Source: Planctomycetes bacterium RIFCSPHIGHO2_12_FULL_52_36 | Lineage (GTDB): Bacteria > Planctomycetota > Brocadiia > Brocadiales > Bathyanammoxibiaceae | Direction: 5' to 3' | DNA: 6,330 nt | Assembly: GCA_001828545.1 (NCBI GenBank) | Contig: MHYW01000085.1 | Coordinates: 1 to 6,330, forward strand | Shown: positions 1 to 4,463 of the stretch, one piece after another | How the letters are laid out: each line of letters begins with the position of its first letter | Position numbering within the stretch: the stretch's first letter is position 1 | The notes under the pieces: generated by a model | What the model was told of the DNA's origin: nothing | Database searches by the model: none | The model's input: only the letters and a program-made list of their open reading frames with translations | Made by a program: the position numbers and the translations under genes

Positions 1-953
1 TCCCACCTGAGGGTCTTTCTGTGTCCTGTATCAAGTTCCATAATCACCCCACCCGTGGTGGAGAGGTCTATAATCCTGCCTGTGTATTCCACCCCCTCTT
101 CCTCCACCAGTGCCCTATGGCCGATTATTGGAGAGAGTTGTACCCAGCGCTCTTTTATACCCTTGTAATCGCCATCCTTAAGGCGTCTATACCACTTATC
201 AAGGTGCTGGAGGACGGCCCTGGCCATAGCTATGCGGTCTACAGGCCGTCCGAGTTCAATGAGCAGGGAAGTGGCCGGATAGATGACCTCCCTTGGGAGT
301 TCTTTTCTGGAGAGGTTGGCGTTGAGTCCTATCCCTACCAGGAAGTAAGCCCCCCTCCCTTTGGGGGTCTCTGCCTCCACCAGTATCCCGCAGGTCTTTT
401 TGTTGTTTATCAGGACGTCGTTGGGCCACTTTATCAGGGCCTCAAGTCCCAGTTCATCCCTGATAGCCTCTGCCACTGCCACCGCTACCGTGCCAGATAA
501 GAGGCGGACCCTCTCGTAGGGCATCTTCGGCCGGAGGATAATTGACACTAGTAGTCCTTTGTATCTGGGGCACAGCCAGCGGCGATTGACCCTTCCCCTG
601 CCCCGCCTCTGGAATTCAGCGAATACGCATGTACCCTCCCTTGCCCCCTTCTCTGCCATGGCCCTGGCGGCGTCCATTGTGGAGTCTATCTCCTCGTAGG
701 TGAGGATGTCGCGTCCGATAATGCTGGTCTGTAGTCCCATCTGGATCTCGTCAGGCAGGAGCCTGTCAGGGACACCTCTCAGGCGGTAGCCGTAGCGGGG
801 ATGGTGCTCCAGGGAGTAGCCAGCCTGTTCCAGGTGCCTCAGTTCCAGCCTGAGCGACTCCGCGCCCAATGCGGTACGGGTAGCCAGCCCCCGAAGGGAG
901 ACCCATCTATCCTGACATTCATGCAGGACGTTAAGGACGGTAGCCTTTGACAT
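1..953 (-). CDS. birA: Biotin--[acetyl-CoA-carboxylase] ligase / biotin operon repressor (3' end cut by window)
   Basis: The enzyme activates biotin to biotinyl-5'-AMP and attaches it to the biotin-carrier lysine of carboxylases in the cytoplasm. Forms with an N-terminal winged helix also repress biotin genes. The frame is open for 317 codons from the ATG at 953-951 to the window edge, with the stop outside. Residues 1-60 look like the winged-helix domain. GRGRVNRRW (118-126) is the biotinyl-AMP loop, KWPNDV (175-180) and KKTCGILVE (185-193) are the catalytic core, and residues from about 277 form the SH3-like C-terminal domain. The family is about 320-330 aa, so only a few residues are missing. 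An in-frame TAG lies just upstream of the ATG, which fixes the start; its ribosome site is weak. Oddity: the loop is normally GRGRxGRxW, and here the second-half glycine is Asn123. The gene is divergent from the four-cysteine protein gene. Identification is secure; the repressor role is inferred from the N-terminal domain. Confidence 0.95.
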   Translation of the reverse strand, partial: MSKATVLNVLHECQDRWVSLRGLATRTALGAESLRLELRHLEQAGYSLEHHPRYGYRLRGVPDRLLPDEIQMGLQTSIIGRDILTYEEIDSTMDAARAMAEKGAREGTCVFAEFQRRGRGRVNRRWLCPRYKGLLVSIILRPKMPYERVRLLSGTVAVAVAEAIRDELGLEALIKWPNDVLINNKKTCGILVEAETPKGRGAYFLVGIGLNANLSRKELPREVIYPATSLLIELGRPVDRIAMARAVLQHLDKWYRRLKDGDYKGIKERWVQLSPIIGHRALVEEEGVEYTGRIIDLSTTGGVIMELDTGHRKTLRW

Positions 954-958
954 ATACT

Positions 959-985
959 AGACCCTTCGCTATGCTCAGGGTGACA
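959..985 (-). repeat. CTGAGC-AGCGAAG dispersed repeat, copy A (inverted relative to copy C)
   Basis: On the minus strand this 27-nt unit carries CTGAGCATAGCGAAG and matches the unit at 1026-1052 at 21 of 27 positions, in the opposite orientation. The two copies could pair as a long imperfect stem in the divergent region between birA and the four-cysteine gene. The unit is itself internally palindromic (ACCCT...AGGGT). It sits directly upstream of the birA start codon, so it would lie in the birA leader. Confidence 0.6.
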
Positions 986-994
986 GTTGGGGTG

Positions 995-1008
995 CTGAGC
1001 AAAGCAAG
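995..1008 (+). repeat. Degenerate copy B of the CTGAGCGAAGCGAAG repeat
   Basis: The sequence CTGAGCAAAGCAAG matches the core of copy C (CTGAGCGAAGCGAAG) except for two G-to-A changes. It lies between copies A and C, giving three related units in about 95 nt. Confidence 0.4.
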
Positions 1009-1025
1009 TAGTATTTTACCGCTTT

Positions 1026-1053
1026 TGTCATTCTGAGCGAAGCGAAGAATCTC
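1026..1053 (+). repeat. CTGAGCGAAGCGAAG dispersed repeat, copy C
   Basis: This is the clearest copy, with core CTGAGCGAAGCGAAG flanked by ATT and AAT, so the unit has short complementary ends. A repeat of this wording is, from memory, common between genes in several environmental bacterial genomes. No coding or promoter role is evident. Confidence 0.6.
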
Positions 1054-1064
1054 CTGGACCCTTC

Positions 1065-1082
1065 TCCGTCTCAGGCGGATTA
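1065..1082 (-). repeat. TAATCCGCCTGAGGCGGA palindromic repeat, left inverted copy
   Basis: The minus strand reads TAATCCGCCTGAGACGGA, one mismatch from the 18-mer at 1156-1173 on the plus strand. The two inverted copies frame a 73-nt segment that contains the candidate promoter for the four-cysteine gene and the downstream aldolase. Confidence 0.7.
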
Positions 1083-1084
1083 GG

Positions 1085-1142
1085 TTGACAAGAAAACACG
1101 GCTTTTGTTGTTGACAAACCTGCCGCCATTTTGTTTTATACT
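1085..1142 (+). promoter_or_regulatory. Candidate sigma70-type promoter region with duplicated TTGACA
   Basis: Two perfect TTGACA hexamers (1085-1090 and 1111-1116) stand 26 nt apart. The second is followed by TATACT (1137-1142) at 20 nt, or by TTTTAT (1134-1139) at the ideal 17 nt. Transcription would begin near 1146-1150 and read the four-cysteine gene and the LsrF-like aldolase. The first TTGACA has no matching -10 at 17 nt and may instead be part of a direct-repeat regulator site (GTTGACAA occurs twice). The assignment rests on hexamer matches only. Confidence 0.5.
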
Positions 1143-1155
1143 GTGGCGTTTAATG

Positions 1156-1173
1156 TAATCCGCCTGAGGCGGA
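1156..1173 (+). repeat. TAATCCGCCTGAGGCGGA palindromic repeat, right copy
   Basis: Positions 1159-1173 (TCCGCCTGAGGCGGA) form an uninterrupted palindrome around a single central base. The exact reverse complement of this 15-mer occurs at 4929-4943 inside the class II aldolase gene. This copy lies in the leader of the four-cysteine gene, 14 nt before its ATG, where the hairpin could affect translation. Confidence 0.75.
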
Positions 1174-1187
1174 ACAGGGAATAAGTC

Positions 1188-1412
1188 ATGTCAATAAAGG
1201 GATACGTTGATTACAAACGTAGAGAATTCTGTAAGGACGTGAAGTGTCCTGTGCAGTTGGACCTGGACGCCCAGAAGGAGGGGTCTGAGGCGTATGATGG
1301 GATAAGGAAGATATGCAAGACGGATTGTAAATATACCACATATCAATTTCATCACTGGTTAATAGAGAGAGGTTATTTAATCGTTAGGCCCACCCAGGGC
1401 GGGTCTGCCTGA
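1188..1412 (+). CDS. Small four-cysteine hypothetical protein
   Basis: I do not recognise this 74-aa protein as a named family. It is soluble, with no signal peptide or membrane segment. Four cysteines fall in two pairs, C15-x4-C20 and C43-x3-C47, followed by H55-H56, which suggests a zinc or iron-sulfur site; that is inference. The middle is acidic (LDLDAQKEGSEAYDGIR) and the C-terminus is WLIERGYLIVRP. The start ATG follows GGGA by 7 nt, an acceptable ribosome site. The stop lies 28 nt before the LsrF-like aldolase and no terminator intervenes, so the two are probably co-transcribed and functionally linked. The last codons (GGSA and TGA) overlap a degenerate copy of the palindromic repeat at 1404-1414. 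The frame is likely real, because it has good context and a non-random composition, but the function is open. Confidence 0.75.
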   Translation: MSIKGYVDYKRREFCKDVKCPVQLDLDAQKEGSEAYDGIRKICKTDCKYTTYQFHHWLIERGYLIVRPTQGGSA

Positions 1413-1414
1413 GG
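1404..1414 (+). repeat. Degenerate palindrome copy over the stop codon of the four-cysteine gene
   Basis: TCTGCCTGAGG differs at one base from the first 11 nt of TCCGCCTGAGGCGGA. The TGA stop (1410-1412) is the central part of the motif. On its own this short match could be chance; it gains weight from the clear copies elsewhere in the window. Confidence 0.3.
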
Positions 1415-1424
1415 AATGAGATAA

Positions 1425-1432
1425 AAGGAGGT
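1425..1432 (+). promoter_or_regulatory. Strong Shine-Dalgarno site of the LsrF-like aldolase
   Basis: AAGGAGGT is a full anti-SD match placed 8 nt before the ATG at 1441. It is the only strong ribosome site seen in the window, so this aldolase is probably translated much more efficiently than its neighbours. Confidence 0.8.
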
Positions 1433-1440
1433 ATTGGAAG

Positions 1441-2253
1441 ATGGATTGGGGAATGAAGAACCGCATGGCGCAGTTAATACAGCCGGATGGCCATTGCCTG
1501 TTCATGCCTATAGACCATGGATATTTTCAAGGCCCTACCAGCAAATTGGAAAGACCCTGGGAGACGGTTAAGCCACTCCTGCCCTATTGCGATGCGGTCT
1601 TCTGCACCAGGGGGGTATTACGCTCGGTCATAGACCCCGCCAGTACGAAACCTATCATCCTCAGGGTGTCGGGTGGTACCAGCATGGTGGGTAAAGACCT
1701 GGCCAACGAGGGGATTACGACCTCTATAAAAGAGGCCGTACGGCTCAATGCGTCGGCCGTGGGCATGTCTGTCTTTATAGGCAGTGATTATGAGCATCAG
1801 ACGTTGCTGAATCTAGGGAGGCTGGTGGACGAGGCTGAGGACCATGGTATTCCAGTGATGGCAGTCACTGCGGTAGGCAGGGAGTTAGAGAAACGGGACG
1901 CCAGGTATCTTGGTATGTGCTGTCGCATTGCGGCGGAACTGGGGGCACGTGTAGTAAAGACCTACTGGTGCGAGAACTTTGAGAAGGTTACGAATGGATG
2001 CCCCGTTCCTGTAGTCATAGCTGGCGGTCCCAAGACGGATTCAGAGCTTGAGGTACTGAAGTTTGTATACGACGGTATGCAGAAGGGCGCCATAGGTGTG
2101 AACCTGGGTCGTAACATCTGGCAGAATCCACACCCGGTGGCCATGATAAAGGCCATCCGTGCCATCATCCATGAGAACGCCACCGCCCAGGAGGCCCATG
2201 AGATATACAACGAGATTAAGAGCGGGCGTAGGCCGGTAACTTCAGGGGTTTGA
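1441..2253 (+). CDS. LsrF-like class I (DeoC/FbaB-superfamily) aldolase/thiolase
   Basis: This 270-aa TIM-barrel enzyme resembles E. coli LsrF (about 290 aa), which thiolyses the phosphorylated autoinducer-2 product 3-hydroxy-5-phosphonooxypentane-2,4-dione. Relatives include archaeal-type fructose-bisphosphate aldolase and ADH synthase. Visible hallmarks: MPIDHGYFQGP (22-32), CTRGVLRS (55-62), GSDYEHQ (114-120), VVKTYW (171-176) with Lys173 as the expected Schiff-base lysine, PVPVVIAGG (188-196), and the phosphate-binding GVNLGRNIWQ (219-228) followed by HPVAM. The start has an excellent ribosome site. The Lsr partners (LsrK, LsrG, transporter) are absent from the window. The neighbours are instead a zinc dehydrogenase and a class II aldolase, so AI-2 breakdown should not be assumed; a different phosphorylated keto-sugar substrate is equally possible. 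Fold and catalytic chemistry are secure, the substrate is not. Confidence 0.9.
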   Translation: MDWGMKNRMAQLIQPDGHCLFMPIDHGYFQGPTSKLERPWETVKPLLPYCDAVFCTRGVLRSVIDPASTKPIILRVSGGTSMVGKDLANEGITTSIKEAVRLNASAVGMSVFIGSDYEHQTLLNLGRLVDEAEDHGIPVMAVTAVGRELEKRDARYLGMCCRIAAELGARVVKTYWCENFEKVTNGCPVPVVIAGGPKTDSELEVLKFVYDGMQKGAIGVNLGRNIWQNPHPVAMIKAIRAIIHENATAQEAHEIYNEIKSGRRPVTSGV

Positions 2254-2265
2254 TTAATCAGGCTA

Positions 2266-2289
2266 CAGGATGCGTCCTGACGCACCCTG
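2266..2289. repeat. Inverted repeat just after the LsrF-like gene
   Basis: CAGGATGCGTC (2266-2276) pairs with GACGCACCCTG (2279-2289) over 11 positions with one A/C mismatch, 12 nt after the stop codon. There is no T-run after it. It could act as an mRNA 3'-end stabiliser or a weak attenuating hairpin. Confidence 0.5.
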
Positions 2290-2323
2290 CGGTACCAGGA
2301 GATATAATATTGATAGAATATAG

Positions 2324-2350
2324 CGTGGGAGCTTGCCTCCCACGGTCTTT
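2324..2350 (+). terminator. Candidate hairpin terminator after the LsrF-like gene
   Basis: CGTGGGAG (2324-2331), a 5-nt loop and CTCCCACG (2337-2344) form a perfect 8-bp GC-rich stem, followed by GTCTTT. The T-tract is short, so termination is probably partial. If active, it separates the first two genes from the TA pair and the dehydrogenase. Confidence 0.45.
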
Positions 2351-2367
2351 AATCCGGCGAGGGCGGA
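2350..2367 (+). repeat. Diverged copy of the TAATCCGCCTGAGGCGGA repeat
   Basis: TAATCCGGCGAGGGCGGA matches the 18-mer at 1156-1173 at 14 of 18 positions, including the TAAT prefix. It lies between the terminator-like hairpin and the start of the truncated dehydrogenase stub. Confidence 0.45.
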
Positions 2368-2378
2368 CTACATAAGCT

Positions 2379-2465
2379 ATGCGCATAGCCATGTACTACA
2401 ACAACCGTGATGTCCGTCTGGAGGAGATGCCTACCCCGGAGATGGGTCTCCTACCCTTTAACTGA
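2379..2465 (+). pseudogene. Truncated 5' duplicate of the zinc dehydrogenase gene
   Basis: This 28-codon reading frame begins with the same 21 amino acids as the full dehydrogenase at 3077. Over 65 nt (2379-2443 against 3077-3141) 63 bases match. The two differences, GCC/GCA and TAC/TAT, are both silent third-position changes. Weaker similarity may continue to about 2450, after which the stub reads into unrelated sequence and stops at TGA (2463-2465). The homology begins at the ATG or one base before it; upstream sequences differ. Nothing catalytic remains. It marks the former or donor position of the dehydrogenase start and forms a direct repeat with the real gene on the other side of brnTA. 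It could still be translated as a short peptide, but no good ribosome site is visible. Confidence 0.85.
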
Positions 2466-2487
2466 GTTTGAGATTTTATTTAGAGAG

Positions 2488-2527
2488 GTACTGTACTTTT
2501 AGAAATTTGAAAGCTAAAGCGTATACT
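2488..2527 (+). promoter_or_regulatory. Candidate brnTA promoter/operator
   Basis: A TATACT -10-like hexamer (2522-2527) lies directly before the TTG start of brnT, with a poor -35 (TTAGAA, 2499-2504) at 17 nt. A small palindrome, GTACTGTAC (2488-2496), is a possible site for the ribbon-helix-helix antitoxin, since BrnA-type antitoxins autorepress. If this -10 is used, transcripts would start within brnT, so another start site is possible. Evidence is weak. Confidence 0.25.
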
Positions 2528-2528
2528 A

Positions 2529-2813
2529 TTGAAAATCACAGGTCTTATCTGGTACGATGCAGTTGTTGAGAAGCTTGGGCGAAAACACAATGTTCAGCAG
2601 GATGAAGTACGAGAGGTCTTTTCAAAGCGTCCTTTGTTTCGTTTTGTTGAAAAAGGACACTACCCCGGGGAAAATGTTTATGCAGCCCTTGGACGCACTA
2701 AGGCTGGTAGATACCTTATAATCTTTTTTGTACACAAAAAAGATAGACATGCACTTATCCTGTCCGCCCGTGATATGACCCGTACAGAGCGAAGAAGATA
2801 TGAGCAAAAATAA
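2529..2813 (+). CDS. brnT: BrnT-family ribonuclease toxin
   Basis: BrnT toxins are RelE-like RNases that cleave mRNA and are held inactive by BrnA. This 94-aa protein shows the usual order: an N-terminal IWYDA segment, the GRKHNVQQDEVREVF helix (17-31), a PLFRFVEKGHY strand region, then LGRTKAGRYLIIFFVHK (54-70) and the C-terminal SARDMTRTERRRYEQK (79-94) typical of the family. The start is TTG; a TGA at 2508-2510 closes the frame upstream and no ATG or GTG lies between, so TTG (or the unlikely ATA at 2523) must be used. The ribosome site is poor, which suits a toxin kept at low dose. It overlaps brnA by 14 nt. The sequence is visibly AT-richer than the metabolic genes, consistent with transfer. 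It lies between two copies of the dehydrogenase start. The family call is strong; activity is inferred. Confidence 0.87.
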   Translation: MKITGLIWYDAVVEKLGRKHNVQQDEVREVFSKRPLFRFVEKGHYPGENVYAALGRTKAGRYLIIFFVHKKDRHALILSARDMTRTERRRYEQK

Positions 2814-3063
2814 AACTCCCATATCAAAGGCAAGAAGTTACCATAAGATTGGTGAATTTTGGGACACGCATGACCTTGCCGATTACTGGGACAAAACGAA
2901 ACCAGCGGAGTTTGAAGTTGATATACAATCTGAGGCCACCTACTATGCAGTAGACAGAGAGTTGGCGGCAAAGATTCAAGCCCTTGCTAAACGGCGAGGT
3001 ATATCAGCAAATACGCTCTTGAATCTCTGGGTGCAGGAGAAATTAAAGGATCGCAAAATTTAA
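2800..3063 (+). CDS. brnA: BrnA-type (CopG/ribbon-helix-helix) antitoxin
   Basis: This 87-aa protein is the expected partner of the BrnT-type toxin; it would bind and neutralise it and repress the shared promoter. The conserved segment FWDTHDLADYWD (20-31) is typical of this antitoxin group. The C-terminal half (about 40-85: VDIQSEATYYAVDRELAAK, then ISANTLLNLWVQEKL) fits a ribbon-helix-helix DNA-binding fold. The start ATG lies within the last codons of brnT, so translation is probably coupled. Its stop is only 13 nt before the dehydrogenase ATG, so the metabolic gene may be co-transcribed from the TA promoter. Toxin-first order is normal for brnTA. Confidence 0.88.
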   Translation: MSKNKTPISKARSYHKIGEFWDTHDLADYWDKTKPAEFEVDIQSEATYYAVDRELAAKIQALAKRRGISANTLLNLWVQEKLKDRKI

Positions 3064-3076
3064 TTATAGGCAGATT

Positions 3077-4102
3077 ATGCGCATAGCAATGTATTACAAC
3101 AACCGTGATGTCCGTCTGGAGGAGATGCCTACCCCGGAGATTGGCCCCGGCGAACTGCTGGTAAAGGTGCTGGCAAGCGGTATCTGCGGCAGTGACGTCA
3201 TGGAGTGGTACCGCATTAAAAAGGCCCCCCTGGTGCTAGGACACGAGATAACCGGAGAGATTGTCAAGGTAGGAGGGGGGGTAAGGAATTATAAGGTTGG
3301 CCAGAGGGTATTCGTCTCACACCACGTCCCTTGTAATACGTGCCGCTACTGTCTGGGCGGTAAACATACGGCTTGTGAGACCTTGCACACCACCAATTTC
3401 TATCCTGGGGGCTTTGCCGAGTACATACGCGTACCGCCAATCAACGTGGATAGAGGCGTGTTCTTACTCCCTGACGAGGTATCACTTGAAGATGGGACGT
3501 TTATAGAGCCTCTGGCCTGCGTCGTGCGTGGACAGAAACTTGCTGACATGATGCCTGGTCATACCGTACTCGTTATGGGCAGTGGCATCTCCGGGATACT
3601 CCACATTGCCCTGGCCCGTGCCCTGGATGTAGGACGCATTATTGCCACTGACACGAATGAACACCGTATGAAGCAGGCCAAGAAATTCGGGGCAGACATC
3701 GTGGCACATGCCAAAGAAGATATACCTGCCCTCGTACGCCGGGTCAATGAGAATAGGCTTGCTGACCTGGTGATAGTCTGTACGGGTGCACTCCCCGCCT
3801 TTACCCAGGCACTGCAATCGGTTGATAAGGGAGGTACCGTATTATTCTTCGCACCTACGGAACCAGGCGTCAACCTGCCCATCCCCGTCAACGACTTCTG
3901 GCGGAACGGGATAACCTTGATGCCCTCCTACGGCGCCGCCCCGATGGACCTTACGGTAGCCCTGGACCTCATCCGCGCCCGCAGGGTGCCAGTCCACGAG
4001 ATGATAACCCACCGCCTGGGCCTAGCAGAGACAGGCAAGGGCTTCCAGTTGGTGGCCAGTGCCAATGAATCCTTAAAAGTGATTATAGAGCCACAGAGGT
4101 AA
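3077..4102 (+). CDS. Zinc-dependent medium-chain alcohol/polyol dehydrogenase
   Basis: This 341-aa enzyme belongs to the MDR superfamily (sorbitol/threonine dehydrogenase-like), oxidising a secondary or polyol alcohol or reducing the matching carbonyl. Catalytic zinc ligands are visible as C37 (GICGSD), H56-E57 (GHEITG) and E144 (FIEPLACV). The structural zinc lobe is C86-x2-C89-x2-C92-x7-C100. The Rossmann motif is GSGISG (168-173), and Asp192 after IIAT suggests NAD(H) rather than NADP(H). The length is normal for the family and no break is seen. Codons 1-21 duplicate the stub at 2379-2441, so the present start was rebuilt or preserved beside the TA cassette. The ribosome site is weak (TAGG, 6 nt before the ATG). 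The two nearby aldolases imply that the substrate is a sugar derivative or an aldehyde released by aldol cleavage, but this is inference. Confidence 0.93.
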   Translation: MRIAMYYNNRDVRLEEMPTPEIGPGELLVKVLASGICGSDVMEWYRIKKAPLVLGHEITGEIVKVGGGVRNYKVGQRVFVSHHVPCNTCRYCLGGKHTACETLHTTNFYPGGFAEYIRVPPINVDRGVFLLPDEVSLEDGTFIEPLACVVRGQKLADMMPGHTVLVMGSGISGILHIALARALDVGRIIATDTNEHRMKQAKKFGADIVAHAKEDIPALVRRVNENRLADLVIVCTGALPAFTQALQSVDKGGTVLFFAPTEPGVNLPIPVNDFWRNGITLMPSYGAAPMDLTVALDLIRARRVPVHEMITHRLGLAETGKGFQLVASANESLKVIIEPQR

Positions 4103-4172
4103 TTAAATGAAACCTCTGAAAAACGCCTAAAATGACAGCCAGTAAGGTGCGTCTTGACATACCCTACTAGCT

Positions 4173-4451
4173 ATGAGGACAAACAAGGGCGTGAGAGAAG
4201 GTAAATATATTTTGGGATTCTGGGACAAGGAACACTGTGAATATTGCAATGGGGCCATTGCTGAGAAGATAGTTGATTTACCCCGAAAGGTTGGGAAGAG
4301 GTACGTATTAATAAAAAACGTCCCTGCAGGCGTGTGCATGGGGTGCGGCACTCGCTATTATGCCGCAAACGTACTTAAAAGGATCGAGGCTATTGTTAAA
4401 GGGCGTAAAAAGGCCGAGAAGGAAATCCCAATGGCCGTATATTCTTTATAG
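4173..4451 (+). CDS. YgiT-type zinc-finger protein (MqsA-like, orphan antitoxin candidate)
   Basis: This 92-aa protein has the paired cysteine knuckles C22-x2-C25 and C55-x2-C58 of the YgiT/MqsA N-terminal zinc domain, the conserved KNVPAGVC (48-55) and CGTRYYAANVLKRIE (58-72), and a C-terminal VYSL tail that I recall as typical of this subgroup. YgiT-type proteins usually serve as antitoxin partners of small RNase toxins, but no toxin gene adjoins it: the 70 nt upstream hold no toxin-like frame. There is no Shine-Dalgarno before the ATG; an in-frame TTG at 4212 follows GAGAAGG by 8 nt and is an alternative start that keeps both knuckles. The ATG version better matches the family as I recall it, because it keeps the GFWD segment. 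It sits between the dehydrogenase and the class II aldolase, separated by 70 and 12 nt, and is AT-richer than both. Confidence 0.85.
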   Translation: MRTNKGVREGKYILGFWDKEHCEYCNGAIAEKIVDLPRKVGKRYVLIKNVPAGVCMGCGTRYYAANVLKRIEAIVKGRKKAEKEIPMAVYSL

Positions 4452-4463
4452 AACCTCTTAGTA

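Noticed and set aside
21..500. Plus-strand 159-codon open frame
   Set aside because: It lies wholly opposite the birA coding frame, whose protein has clear family motifs; the plus-strand product has none.
1083..1120. Possible BirA operator: GGTTGACAA at 1083-1091 fits the right half of the biotin operator pattern
   Set aside because: The required inverted partner half-site at 14-16 nt spacing is missing; the second GTTGACAA is a direct, not inverted, repeat.
2678..2971. Minus-strand frame across brnT and brnA
   Set aside because: It is a shadow of two well-supported plus-strand genes and resembles no protein family I know.
2444..3076. Insertion sequence carrying brnTA
   Set aside because: No transposase or terminal inverted repeats are visible, and a 65-nt duplication is too long for a normal IS target duplication.
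4108..4131. Short frame ATGAAACCTCTGAAAAACGCC resembling the class II aldolase start at 4464, which would parallel the dehydrogenase duplication
   Set aside because: Only about 10 of 18 aligned bases match, which is no better than loose chance similarity.
4132..4170. Twelve-codon frame before the YgiT-type gene, a possible toxin remnant
   Set aside because: Too short, with no recognisable toxin motif and no ribosome site.
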